Position numbers and translations under genes: made by a program. From an uncultured Gelidibacter sp. (GTDB lineage Bacteria; Bacteroidota; Bacteroidia; Flavobacteriales; Flavobacteriaceae), in NCBI RefSeq assembly GCF_947500795.1, contig NZ_CANMTE010000002.1:434001-498000 (forward strand): a stretch of 64,000 bases of DNA, in the 5' to 3' direction. The notes under the pieces are model-generated. The model ran no database searches. It was not told the DNA's origin and was given only the letters and a program-made list of their open reading frames with translations. Shown one piece after another: positions 26,345-35,437 of the stretch (positions are counted from its first letter, which is position 1; each line of letters opens with the position of its first letter).

Positions 26345-28696
26345 ATGAACAAGATATTAACCTACATAAAACGCCACAAATTCAAATCAGCTCTAATTAT
26401 TGTGGTGCTGTTGCTATATTATTTCTGTTTGCCAAGGCAATTGTTCAAAGATCCGACGTCAACCGTTATTACAAGTTCTAAAAATGAGCTTTTGGGAGCG
26501 ATGATTGCCAAAGACGGTCAATGGCGTTTTCCGCAAAACGATACGGTACCGGACAAATTCAAAACCTGTATTGTTCAATTTGAAGATGCTTATTTTTATC
26601 AACATCTTGGGTTCAATCCCGTGTCGATTGCAAAGGCTTTAAAAGAGAATTTAAGTTCAGGCGGTGTCAAAAGAGGAGGAAGCACCATTACACAACAAGT
26701 CATCCGATTATCTAGAAAGGGTCAGTCTCGCACCTATTTTGAAAAGATCAAGGAAATCGTGTTGGCCACTCGCTTGGAATTTAGGGCATCCAAAGAAAAA
26801 ATTCTGTCCTACTATAGCAGCAATGCGCCTTTTGGGGGCAATGTGGTAGGCCTCGACGCGGCATCTTGGCGGTATTTTAATAGAGATGCATCCCAATTAT
26901 CATGGGCTGAAAGCGCCACGCTTGCTGTGTTACCTAATGCGCCGAGTTTGATTTATCCAGGGAAGAATCAGGAGCAGTTGTATAAAAAGCGCAATCGGTT
27001 ATTGCACAAATTAATGGAGCAAGAGATTATTGATTCCTTAACTTATCAATTGTCCATTGTTGAGGGTTTGCCTCAAAAACCTTATCCGCTGCCACAAATT
27101 GCCCCGCATCTGCTTCAAAAAGTTACTGAAGCCCATTCTGGGCAGTCAGTACAAACCACGATTAAAAAGCCAATCCAAGAGCAGATCAATACTATTGTAT
27201 CCAATCATTATCAAACGTTAAAACAGAACGAAATTTACAACGCCGCTGTGCTGGTTTTGGACGTCCGAACACGTAAAGTTTTGGCCTATGTAGGCAATAC
27301 CCCAACCGACAAAGCCCATCAGAAGGATGTGGATGTTATTGATAAACCACGGAGTACCGGAAGTATTTTAAAACCTTTTTTATACGCCGCCATGTTGGAC
27401 GCGGGAGATATTTTGCCCAACACTTTGGTGGCGGATGTGCCGACCCAGTTTGGAAGTTACAATCCTGAGAATTTTGATAAGCAATATGACGGTGCAGTTT
27501 CGGCCAGTCGGGCCTTATCACGCTCTTTAAATGTACCTTCAGTACGGATGCTGCAGGAATTCGGACTGGACCGTTTCCATCACTATTTGGAGGCGTTGCA
27601 TTTAAAAGACTTAACCTACAATGCCAACCATTACGGATTGTCTTTAATTTTGGGTGGCGCTGAAAGTAATCTGTGGGATTTATGTAAAAGCTACGCTGCT
27701 TTATCGTCAACCTTGAATCACTTTAATGAAACTTCTAGCGAATATTTTACCAATGAATTTACTGAACCCACATTTCTAAATCATACAACGATTGATTTCG
27801 GTAAAAAATCCTCAGAAAAAACCTTATTCGATGCGGCCTCTATTTATCTGACTTATGAAAGCCTAAAAGAAGTCAATCGGCCGGAAGGCAATGAGAATTG
27901 GGAGTTTTATGATAGTTCCAAACAAATCGCTTGGAAAACGGGTACGAGTTTCGGGTTTCGGGATGCGTGGGCTATTGGCACCACTAAAGACTATGTAGTT
28001 GGTGTTTGGGTTGGTAATGCGGATGGCGAAGGCAGACCAGGATTGGTAGGTGTGCAAACCGCGGCGCCAATTTTGTTTGAGGTTTTTGATGTATTGCCCA
28101 ATAGCGAGTGGTTTTCTAAACCTTTTGATGAAATGCAGGAAGTGGAAATCTGTACGCAATCCGGTTATAGGGCGTCTTCAAACTGCGTTGATAAAGAGGA
28201 GAAATTTATTCAGCATACCGGATTAAAAACAGCACCTTGCCCTTTTCATATGTTAGTGCATTTGGATAGATCAGAACACTATCAAGTCAATTCCTCTTGT
28301 GAAGATTTGAGTAATATTGTTCATAAATCATGGTTTGTGTTACCGCCGCTAATGGAATACTATTACAAGGCTCAAAACCCATTTTATAAAGCTTTACCGC
28401 CATTTCGGGCAGATTGTTTGGGAGAGAATGCTATTGCCATGGAATTCATCTATCCAAAGGAAAACAACACCATCTTTTTGCCAAAGGATTTTGATGGCCA
28501 AACCAATGATTTAATATTAAAAGTAGCACACAGCAAACCTGAAACCTTGATATTTTGGTATTTGGACGAACGCTATTTAGGCAGTACGAAAGACATTCAT
28601 GAGTTTGCCATGAAGCCTCAACGAGGCAAGCATATCGTTACCGTTGTTGATGAGTTCGGGAACGAAAGTAAGCGGTGGATTGAAATTTCAGAATAA
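26345..28696 (+). CDS. pbpC: Penicillin-binding protein 1C (bifunctional glycosyltransferase/transpeptidase)
   Basis: 783 residues from the ATG at 26345; the longer GTG start at 26330 lies in the arm of a palindromic repeat. N-terminal membrane anchor (about 14-29). GT51 glycosyltransferase: E80 in QFEDAYFYQHLGFNP and GGSTITQQVIRL (112-122). Transpeptidase: S340 and K343 in STGSILKPF, SxN in SRSLNVPS, and KTGTSFGFRDAW. The C-terminal domain (from about 690) is the PBP1C-specific extension. The enzyme polymerises and cross-links peptidoglycan in the periplasm. It pairs with the alpha-2-macroglobulin gene upstream, a conserved link thought to connect wall repair with protease defence. Confidence 0.95.
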   Translation: MNKILTYIKRHKFKSALIIVVLLLYYFCLPRQLFKDPTSTVITSSKNELLGAMIAKDGQWRFPQNDTVPDKFKTCIVQFEDAYFYQHLGFNPVSIAKALKENLSSGGVKRGGSTITQQVIRLSRKGQSRTYFEKIKEIVLATRLEFRASKEKILSYYSSNAPFGGNVVGLDAASWRYFNRDASQLSWAESATLAVLPNAPSLIYPGKNQEQLYKKRNRLLHKLMEQEIIDSLTYQLSIVEGLPQKPYPLPQIAPHLLQKVTEAHSGQSVQTTIKKPIQEQINTIVSNHYQTLKQNEIYNAAVLVLDVRTRKVLAYVGNTPTDKAHQKDVDVIDKPRSTGSILKPFLYAAMLDAGDILPNTLVADVPTQFGSYNPENFDKQYDGAVSASRALSRSLNVPSVRMLQEFGLDRFHHYLEALHLKDLTYNANHYGLSLILGGAESNLWDLCKSYAALSSTLNHFNETSSEYFTNEFTEPTFLNHTTIDFGKKSSEKTLFDAASIYLTYESLKEVNRPEGNENWEFYDSSKQIAWKTGTSFGFRDAWAIGTTKDYVVGVWVGNADGEGRPGLVGVQTAAPILFEVFDVLPNSEWFSKPFDEMQEVEICTQSGYRASSNCVDKEEKFIQHTGLKTAPCPFHMLVHLDRSEHYQVNSSCEDLSNIVHKSWFVLPPLMEYYYKAQNPFYKALPPFRADCLGENAIAMEFIYPKENNTIFLPKDFDGQTNDLILKVAHSKPETLIFWYLDERYLGSTKDIHEFAMKPQRGKHIVTVVDEFGNESKRWIEISE

Positions 28697-28723
28697 TGCT
28701 TCAAAATGAAGATTTAAAATCAC

Positions 28724-28731
28724 TATTTTTG
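28724..28731 (+). promoter_or_regulatory. Candidate -7 element for the small cytochrome-b-like protein gene
   Basis: TATTTTTG fits TAnnTTTG, 25 bases before the ATG at 28757 and just after the pbpC stop. No TTG box is visible at 17-23 bases, so support is partial. Confidence 0.35.
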
Positions 28732-28756
28732 TCTATAACCATTCAAACAAATAACT

Positions 28757-29194
28757 ATGTACGAAACTGTAAAAATGCTGCATTCCTATTGGGCTTACTT
28801 GACCCTTTTTATGATTGTTATTGCGGCTCTCAATGCGCTGTTTAAATTCTTCGGGAAAAAAGAATTTCACCCTATAGATTTTAGAATCTCGCTATTCACA
28901 CTCATCGTGTCACACATTCAATTACTTATAGGATTGATTGTACTTTTTGCAGGTCCTTATTTTACACAAATTTCAGATATGGGAATGAAAACTGTAATGG
29001 GTAATTCTGTGTTAAGATCAAATATTGTGGAACATCCATTAATGATGATTATTGCGGTAGTATTGATTACAATTGGATATTCTAAGCATAAAAAGAAATT
29101 AACTTCCACACCAAAATTCAAGGTGTTGGCTATTTTCTATACGTTGGCACTGATCAGTGTCTTGGCGAAAATTCCATGGAACACTTGGTTTTAA
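28757..29194 (+). CDS. Four-helix membrane protein, cytochrome-b-like family
   Basis: 145 residues with four predicted membrane helices: about 13-30, 46-66, 92-107 and 120-138. Conserved histidines lie in MLHSYWAY (H9), VSHIQLLIGL (H54) and EHPLMMIIAV; paired membrane histidines could bind haem, which may be why relatives carry a cytochrome B label. A redox role is not established. It has its own candidate -7 box and a terminator, so it appears to be a single-gene unit. Confidence 0.7.
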   Translation: MYETVKMLHSYWAYLTLFMIVIAALNALFKFFGKKEFHPIDFRISLFTLIVSHIQLLIGLIVLFAGPYFTQISDMGMKTVMGNSVLRSNIVEHPLMMIIAVVLITIGYSKHKKKLTSTPKFKVLAIFYTLALISVLAKIPWNTWF

Positions 29195-29218
29195 ACCATC
29201 AAACATAAATCCAATCCA

Positions 29219-29253
29219 TAAAAAAACCAGAGCTATAAACTCTGGTTTTTTTT
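29219..29253. terminator. Bidirectional terminator
   Basis: AAAAAACCAGAG, loop CTATAAA, CTCTGGTTTTTTTT. It lies between the membrane protein gene and the convergent terB-like gene. Confidence 0.9.
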
Positions 29254-29325
29254 ATGTGGTGCTGATTGATTTTTATCCAAAAACCAACCTTAATTAAACT
29301 AAAAGCGCAACGCTCTTAATTCTTC

Positions 29326-29757
29326 TTATCTGTTCATGTTTTTCATCTCGTCAATAAACGTGTCGATGTCAACGCCGTTAGCAACTAATGTTAACGCTTT
29401 GTCTACTACATATTTTACGTTATCGGTTCTGAAACCTAGACCAATCGCAATTTTCTTCAATAATAGTTCCTCTTTGTCTCCTTGTATATGATCCACATGT
29501 ACCATACGAGCCAAATCAAATAAACGCTCTAAACGTCTGTCATATGATGTTGGAGGATTGATTGGATGTGATTGATAATCTTTTAAGATGATTTTATAAT
29601 CTTCCTCACCAATGTCCAAATTACGCGCTAAACGATCTAAGAAAGCTTTCTCATCGTCAGTAATAATTCCATCGTCCATGGCTACTCTAACAATTGAAGC
29701 AAAATGATCTTCGTTACGCTTTTTAAATCCGCTATCAAATAAATCTGAAATTGACAT
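29326..29757 (-). CDS. TerB-like domain protein
   Basis: 143 residues, all helical and soluble. The TerB-type pattern is MDDGIITDDEKAFLDRLARNLDIGEEDY (about 28-55) and a second acidic helix pair (HIQGDKEELLLKKIAIGLG). TerB proteins bind divalent metal through acidic residues and occur in tellurite-resistance and membrane-stress contexts. No other ter gene is nearby, so tellurite resistance cannot be claimed. The start MSISDLFDSGFKKR is the first ATG. A minus-strand TAGTTTTG (29793-29800) is a possible -7 box. Confidence 0.8.
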   Translation of the reverse strand: MSISDLFDSGFKKRNEDHFASIVRVAMDDGIITDDEKAFLDRLARNLDIGEEDYKIILKDYQSHPINPPTSYDRRLERLFDLARMVHVDHIQGDKEELLLKKIAIGLGFRTDNVKYVVDKALTLVANGVDIDTFIDEMKNMNR

Positions 29758-29967
29758 ATCTTTTTTGTTTTAATCCCAATGAGGGGTGTGTGCAAAACTA
29801 CATTTTTTTTTCATTATCGGAATAAAAAACACCATGAAAAATGTGCTTCTTCCTAAGCTAATCTAATTTTATAAACTTCCATTTATCATTGTAAAACCAT
29901 GAAAATTAGCACGAATAATTAAGATGAAATTCACAATTTCAATAAGTATCAATTAAAATCTAAACTT

Positions 29968-29975
29968 TATCTTTG
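29968..29975 (+). promoter_or_regulatory. Candidate -7 element of mfd
   Basis: TATCTTTG fits TAnnTTTG and lies 16 bases before the TTG start of mfd, predicting a leader of about ten bases. No convincing TTG box upstream. Confidence 0.4.
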
Positions 29976-29991
29976 CTTAAAATAAATTTTC

Positions 29992-32900
29992 TTGAGTAAA
30001 TCACATCTCTCGCAATCTTATGCACAGACTTTGCAAACGCAAAATCTGCAAACTGCTATTGCCGTAAATCAAAGTAGGACACATTTAAAAGGTCTCGTTG
30101 GGTCGTCTCTTAGTTTCGTTTTGACGGAAGCTTTTAAAACCTCTGACCGACCGTTTTTATTGGTTTTTAATGATAAGGAAGAAGCTGCTTTTTATCTCAA
30201 TGATTTGGAATTGTTGCTAAATGATAAAGACGTATTGTTTTATCCCGGCAGCTACAGGCGTCCGTATCAAATTGAAGAAACTGACAACGCAAATGTTCTT
30301 TTGCGTGCTGAGGTTTTAAATCGAATCAATTCGCGTAAAAAACCAGCTATTATTGTCACCTATCCTGATGCACTTTTTGAGAAAGTCGTGACCAGAAAGG
30401 AATTGGAGCGCAACACGCTCAAGATTTCCCTCAATGATAATCTGTCCATTGATTTTGTTAACGAAGTATTGTTTGAATACCAGTTTAAACGGGTCGATTT
30501 CGTAACTGAACCTGGCGAATTTTCTGTACGTGGTGGCATTGTAGACGTCTTTTCATTTTCTCATGACGAGCCCTACCGAATTGAGTTTTTTGGTGATGAA
30601 GTAGACAGTATCCGAACCTTTGATGTGGAGACACAATTGTCTACCGAGCAAATTAAAAAAATCAATATTATTCCTAATGTTGAGAATAAATTTTTAGATG
30701 AAAATCGGGCGAGTTTCTTAAAATATATTTCATCGAAAACAATCGTATTTACGAAAAATGCAGATTTACTTTTTTCAAGAATCGATGATTTTTATGGAAA
30801 GGCAATTGAAGCATTTAAAACCTTGTCTTCAGAAATCAAACATGCATCACCAGAAGAATTGTTTTGTAGCTCTGTATTGCTTAAGCGACAAATGCTCGAT
30901 TTTACATTGGTCGAGTTTGGAACTGCCTCAATTTTTGGAACGCAAACTATCGAATTTCAAACGGCACCGCAGCCGTCTTTCAATAAACAATTTGATTTAC
31001 TGATTGAAGATCTCAACAGTTTACACGATAAAGGCTATACAAATTATATTGCCTGCGTTAGCGAGCAACAGGCCAAACGCTTCCATGATATTTTTGAAGA
31101 TGCCAATACAGAACGCCATAGAGCGTTAGAGCAGGGCGTGCATTATAAAACCATTGTGTTGTCTTTGTTTCAAGGGTTTATTGATCATGATAATCAAATT
31201 ACTTGTTATACCGATCATCAAATTTTTGAGCGCTATCACAAGTTCCATCTTAAAAATGGATATGCCAAAAAGCAAGCCATTACGCTTAAGGAGCTTACAA
31301 AACTAGATATTGGCGATTATGTAACCCATATTGATCATGGAATTGGTCGTTTTGGTGGATTGCAAAAAATTGATGTTGAGGGCAAAAAGCAAGAAGCGAT
31401 AAAATTGATTTATGGCGAACGCGATGTGTTGTATTTAAGCATCCATTCGTTACATAAAATCACCAAGTTTAACGGCAAGGATGGAAAACCGCCAAAAATC
31501 TATAAACTTGGAAGCAATGCTTGGAAAGTTTTAAAGCAAAAGACCAAAACAAGAGTTAAGGAAATTGCTTTCAATTTGATTCAGGTTTACGCCAAGCGAA
31601 AACTTGAAAAAGGATATCAATACAATCCGGACAGTTCCATGCAATTGGAATTGGAAGCGTCTTTTCTTTACGAAGATACGCCAGATCAAAGTACGGCTAC
31701 AGCTGATATTAAGTCCGATATGGAAAGTGAACGTCCTATGGATCGATTGGTGTGTGGCGATGTTGGCTTCGGAAAAACGGAGGTGGCGATTAGAGCCGCT
31801 TTTAAAGCGGTTGATAATGGAAAACAAGTGGCCGTGTTGGTGCCTACGACCATTTTAGCCTATCAGCATTATAGAACTTTTACGGAGCGTTTAAAGGATT
31901 TCCCGGTAACGGTAGATTATTTGAACCGATTCCGTACCGCCAAAGAAAAACGAGATACTTTAGAACACTTGGAAAGCGGCCATGTGGACATCGTTATTGG
32001 TACACATCAATTGGTGAATAAAAATGTAAAATTTAAAGATTTAGGTCTGCTAATTGTTGATGAAGAGCAGAAATTTGGTGTCGCCGTCAAAGAAAAATTA
32101 AAGACGCTGAAGGATAATGTGGATGTATTGACCTTAACCGCGACGCCAATTCCGAGAACCTTGCAGTTCAGTTTAATGGCAGCGCGCGATTTGTCGGTCA
32201 TTACAACGCCACCGCCAAACCGATATCCTATTGAAAGTCACGTTATCAGGTTTAACGAGGAAATTATTCGGGACGCCGTAACTTATGAAATTCAACGTGG
32301 TGGTCAAGTGTTCTTTATCCATAATCGTATAGAAAATATTAAAGAAGTTGCCGGTATGATTCAACGTTTGGTGCCTGATGCTAAAATTGGAATTGGCCAC
32401 GGACAGTTAGACGGTAAAAAGTTGGAGCAATTAATGCTCGGGTTTATGAATAGTGAGTTTGATGTGTTGGTAAGTACGACCATTGTTGAAAGTGGATTGG
32501 ATGTTTCTAATGCGAACACTATTTTTATCAATAATGCGAATAATTTCGGGTTGAGCGATCTGCATCAGATGCGTGGGCGCGTCGGACGAAGCAATAAGAA
32601 AGCATTCTGCTATTTTATTACCCCAGAATATTCTGCAATGACTGATGATGCCCGAAAACGTATCACGGCTTTGGAACAATTTTCGGAGTTGGGAAGTGGC
32701 TTTAATATCGCCATGAAAGATTTGGAAATTAGAGGTGCAGGCGATTTATTAGGCGGTGAACAAAGCGGATTTATCAACGATATTGGATTTGATACCTATC
32801 AAAAAATCTTAAATGAAGCGATTGAAGAATTAAAGGAAAATGAGTTTAAAGATTTGTATCAGGATGATCTGGTAGAAAAAGAATACGTTAAGGACATCAC

Positions 32901-33351
32901 CATTGATACTGATTTTGAGCTTCTGTTTCCTGATGATTATGTCAATAACATTACAGAGCGTCTGACGCTTTACACCAAATTGAATGATATCAAAACTGAG
33001 GAAGAACTTCAGAAATTTGAAAAAGACCTTATTGATCGTTTTGGGGAAATGCCAAAACAGGTGGTCGATTTGTTGAATAGCGTGCGCATCAAATGGATTG
33101 CAACAAAAATCGGTTTGGAAAAAGTGATCATGAAACAAGGTAAAATGATTGGTTATTTTATCAATGATCAGCAAAGTCCATTTTATCAAAGTCATGGATT
33201 TACACGTGTGTTGCAATACATTCAAACCCGTCCTAACGTTGCCAAAATGAAAGAAAAGCAAACGCGCACTGGTTTACGATTATTACTTACTTTTGAACAT
33301 ATCAAGACCGTCAAACAAGCTTTGGCTGTTTTAGAGCCTATAGTGGCTTGA
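29992..33351 (+). CDS. mfd: Mfd, transcription-repair coupling factor
   Basis: 1119-residue cytoplasmic ATPase that removes RNA polymerase stalled at DNA damage and recruits UvrA. The N-terminal UvrB-like region (GVIDVF-type text at about 180-200) is followed by the RNA-polymerase interacting domain (DIGDYVTHIDHGIGRFGG, about 440-457). Translocase motifs: Walker A GDVGFGKTE (589-597), DEEQ (690-693), TATPIPRTL, and the SNANTIFINNA and QMRGRVGRS stretches. The TRCF domain is at the C-terminus. The start is TTG at 29992, chosen because MSKSHLSQSYAQTLQTQNLQ matches the family N-terminus. Length is normal. Confidence 0.97.
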   Translation: MSKSHLSQSYAQTLQTQNLQTAIAVNQSRTHLKGLVGSSLSFVLTEAFKTSDRPFLLVFNDKEEAAFYLNDLELLLNDKDVLFYPGSYRRPYQIEETDNANVLLRAEVLNRINSRKKPAIIVTYPDALFEKVVTRKELERNTLKISLNDNLSIDFVNEVLFEYQFKRVDFVTEPGEFSVRGGIVDVFSFSHDEPYRIEFFGDEVDSIRTFDVETQLSTEQIKKINIIPNVENKFLDENRASFLKYISSKTIVFTKNADLLFSRIDDFYGKAIEAFKTLSSEIKHASPEELFCSSVLLKRQMLDFTLVEFGTASIFGTQTIEFQTAPQPSFNKQFDLLIEDLNSLHDKGYTNYIACVSEQQAKRFHDIFEDANTERHRALEQGVHYKTIVLSLFQGFIDHDNQITCYTDHQIFERYHKFHLKNGYAKKQAITLKELTKLDIGDYVTHIDHGIGRFGGLQKIDVEGKKQEAIKLIYGERDVLYLSIHSLHKITKFNGKDGKPPKIYKLGSNAWKVLKQKTKTRVKEIAFNLIQVYAKRKLEKGYQYNPDSSMQLELEASFLYEDTPDQSTATADIKSDMESERPMDRLVCGDVGFGKTEVAIRAAFKAVDNGKQVAVLVPTTILAYQHYRTFTERLKDFPVTVDYLNRFRTAKEKRDTLEHLESGHVDIVIGTHQLVNKNVKFKDLGLLIVDEEQKFGVAVKEKLKTLKDNVDVLTLTATPIPRTLQFSLMAARDLSVITTPPPNRYPIESHVIRFNEEIIRDAVTYEIQRGGQVFFIHNRIENIKEVAGMIQRLVPDAKIGIGHGQLDGKKLEQLMLGFMNSEFDVLVSTTIVESGLDVSNANTIFINNANNFGLSDLHQMRGRVGRSNKKAFCYFITPEYSAMTDDARKRITALEQFSELGSGFNIAMKDLEIRGAGDLLGGEQSGFINDIGFDTYQKILNEAIEELKENEFKDLYQDDLVEKEYVKDITIDTDFELLFPDDYVNNITERLTLYTKLNDIKTEEELQKFEKDLIDRFGEMPKQVVDLLNSVRIKWIATKIGLEKVIMKQGKMIGYFINDQQSPFYQSHGFTRVLQYIQTRPNVAKMKEKQTRTGLRLLLTFEHIKTVKQALAVLEPIVA

Positions 33352-33404
33352 TTATTGAATCCTATTGAAAATCTAACGAGGTTAAAAAATAAAACGAAGT
33401 CCGC

Positions 33405-34727
33405 ATGAAAAAATTGATGTTATTATTGGCGTTAATGCCAACATTGCTCGTGGCGCAACACAGTATTGAAGGTACGTTTTCGCCAGCAAGTGAGTTTACA
33501 TATGCCTTTGTGTATAAGGCAAACCCAACAGGTGCTGTCTATATGGATCGCGCAAAAGTGGACGAGAAGGGACATTTTAAAATAGCGTTGGATAGCACCA
33601 ACACTCCAGGCATTTATAAAATTGTGTACGGCGTGCCGCAACAGGATCATAATTTTGACCTGATTTATAATGGTAAGGAAGATGTTGTGTTGCAATTTAG
33701 CCTAACGGAAGGTTTAGAGTTTAAAGAGTCTAATGAAAATAAATTGTGGGCATCTTATACCAATAGTATTGAGATGATTAACCGTGCCATCAGCAACTTC
33801 TACGCGCAACAAAGTGATGATGAAGCGGCTTTTAAAGATATTTTTCAAACCCTTCAAGAAACACAGGATGCTTTTGAATTGGCCGCTAAAAACGCAATGG
33901 TTTCTGTTTTTATAGAAGCGAACAAACCTTACATTCCAAAAGGATATGAAGACGTCGCTACCTATTCCACAAATTTGAAGGATACGTATTTAAAAAATGT
34001 CGATTTCAGCAATCCGCTTTTACAAAGTTCAGAGTTTTTATCGGATAGGGTAATGGCTTATGTGTTCGGGATGACTGCAAACCCATCAGAAGAATTCTAC
34101 AAGCAGCAAATTGACAATTTGGTCAATTATATTGGGGCGGAAAATTCAGAGATAAAAATGGTGTTATTGCACTCGGTTTGGAATACTATGGTTCAGCTTG
34201 AAGAGTCTACTGTTGCCAATTACATTACGGACACTTATTTATTGGACCTCGCCAAAAAGGAATATAATGACATGCTTGCCACGCAACTTACCGTGTATAA
34301 AAACACCGCTTTTGGATCCGTTGCACAAGATTTCCCTATTGAGATGAAAGTGAAAGGCAAAATGGTCAAGTCATCACTTCATGGCTTAAATAGCGCTGAA
34401 AATTATCTGCTTATTTTTTGGAGTAGTGAATGTTCCCACTGTTTAGCAGAACTACCTCAAGTGAAAGAAATGATTTCTAAAATACCTAAAAGCAAAATGA
34501 AGGTTGTGGCTTATGGACTAGAAGATGATGCCGTAAATTGGTCGAAGGAAATTGAAAAGTATCCTGATTTTATTCAGGTTTTAGGATTGGGCAAATGGAA
34601 CAATCCGATTACTGGAGTTTATGGCATTGAGCTTACTCCAACCTATTTTGTGTTGGACAAGGATAAGAAAATCATCGCGAAACCTTATTCTCTCGAAGAA
34701 TTAGAAGCCTTTTTAAATACCTTATAA
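33405..34727 (+). CDS. TlpA-like thioredoxin-fold lipoprotein-less secreted oxidoreductase
   Basis: 440 residues. Signal peptide MKKLMLLLALMPTLLVAQ without a lipobox. The N-terminal half (about 20-300) is a beta-rich then helical region of the type preceding TlpA domains in Bacteroidota (DUF4369-like start: IEGTFSPASEFTYAFVYK). The C-terminal thioredoxin fold (about 305-440) keeps the redox pair C343 and C346 in SSECSHCLAEL and the cis-proline in LTPTYFVLD. It is expected to act in periplasmic thiol-disulfide exchange. It starts 53 bases after mfd and ends in a strong terminator. Confidence 0.87.
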   Translation: MKKLMLLLALMPTLLVAQHSIEGTFSPASEFTYAFVYKANPTGAVYMDRAKVDEKGHFKIALDSTNTPGIYKIVYGVPQQDHNFDLIYNGKEDVVLQFSLTEGLEFKESNENKLWASYTNSIEMINRAISNFYAQQSDDEAAFKDIFQTLQETQDAFELAAKNAMVSVFIEANKPYIPKGYEDVATYSTNLKDTYLKNVDFSNPLLQSSEFLSDRVMAYVFGMTANPSEEFYKQQIDNLVNYIGAENSEIKMVLLHSVWNTMVQLEESTVANYITDTYLLDLAKKEYNDMLATQLTVYKNTAFGSVAQDFPIEMKVKGKMVKSSLHGLNSAENYLLIFWSSECSHCLAELPQVKEMISKIPKSKMKVVAYGLEDDAVNWSKEIEKYPDFIQVLGLGKWNNPITGVYGIELTPTYFVLDKDKKIIAKPYSLEELEAFLNTL

Positions 34728-34764
34728 AAAAAAAGAGACTGTTAAAAAACAGTCTCTTTTTTTT
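34726..34764. terminator. Bidirectional terminator
   Basis: Twelve-base stem AAAGAGACTGTT/AACAGTCTCTTT with loop AAAA, flanked by A and T runs. It separates the TlpA-like gene from the convergent BON-LysM gene. Confidence 0.92.
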
Positions 34765-34767
34765 ATC

Positions 34768-35265
34768 TTATTCCAAACTCGGAATACGGAGAACTTGCCC
34801 CGGATATATTTTATCAGGATCTGACAACATTGGTTTGTTGGCATCAAATATTAATGGGTATTTCATAGCATTGCCATAATATTGTTTAGCTATTTTACCA
34901 AGTGTATCGCCTTTCATAACCGTATGGAACCGTGCTTCTGGCTCTACATGATCAACGGTCATTTGATCGTCAACAGATGCAATCCCGTTGGTGTTACCAA
35001 TAACTAAAACCACCTTTTCTTTAGTAGATTGGTCAGGTGCTTTTCCGGAAACAGTCGCCATATCATCATCAATATGTACTTTTAAATTTTCAACATTAAG
35101 TTGTAAATCCTTAATTGTTTGTTCAAGTTTTCTAGCGCCAGCCTCCTCAGCTTTTAGCTCATCAGCAGCAGCTTTTACTTTTACTTCAGCCTTTTCTTCA
35201 GCGTCGTTTTTCCCAACGCCAAATACTTTAGCGCCAGCATTTTTAATAAATGAAAATAGTCCCAT
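34768..35265 (-). CDS. BON and LysM domain protein (Kbp/YgaU-like)
   Basis: 165 residues. An Ala/Lys/Glu-rich helical N-terminus (about 1-50) leads to a BON domain (about 50-108: LNVENLKVHIDDDMATVSGKAPDQSTKEKVVLVIGN) and a C-terminal LysM domain (about 113-163: FHTVMKGDTLGKIAKQYYGNAMKYPLIFDANKPML...GQVLRIP). This order matches E. coli Kbp, a cytoplasmic potassium sensor. There is no signal peptide. It is monocistronic between two terminators. Confidence 0.9.
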   Translation of the reverse strand: MGLFSFIKNAGAKVFGVGKNDAEEKAEVKVKAAADELKAEEAGARKLEQTIKDLQLNVENLKVHIDDDMATVSGKAPDQSTKEKVVLVIGNTNGIASVDDQMTVDHVEPEARFHTVMKGDTLGKIAKQYYGNAMKYPLIFDANKPMLSDPDKIYPGQVLRIPSLE

Positions 35266-35378
35266 ATTAATTTAAGTTTTTAAGATTAATAGTTTTTAAG
35301 ATTAAAATTGAAGAGGTAATTTACGATAAGAAATTGAAAATCTGTAGTGTATATAGTCAATATATTGTTAAAATGAAG

Positions 35379-35410
35379 AACGCTCATCTGAAATTCATCA
35401 GATGAGCGTT
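35379..35410 (-). terminator. Hairpin terminator of the 317-residue lipoprotein gene
   Basis: Perfect 13-bp stem AACGCTCATCTGA/TCAGATGAGCGTT with a six-base loop. In the minus direction it is followed by a T-rich tail (TTCATTTT), 28 bases after the lipoprotein stop. Confidence 0.75.
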
Positions 35411-35437
35411 TCTAAAAGCTAAATAACCAACCAAAAT

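Noticed and set aside
29326-29757. Tellurite resistance locus
   Set aside because: Only a TerB-like domain is present and no terA, terC, terD or terZ gene is nearby.
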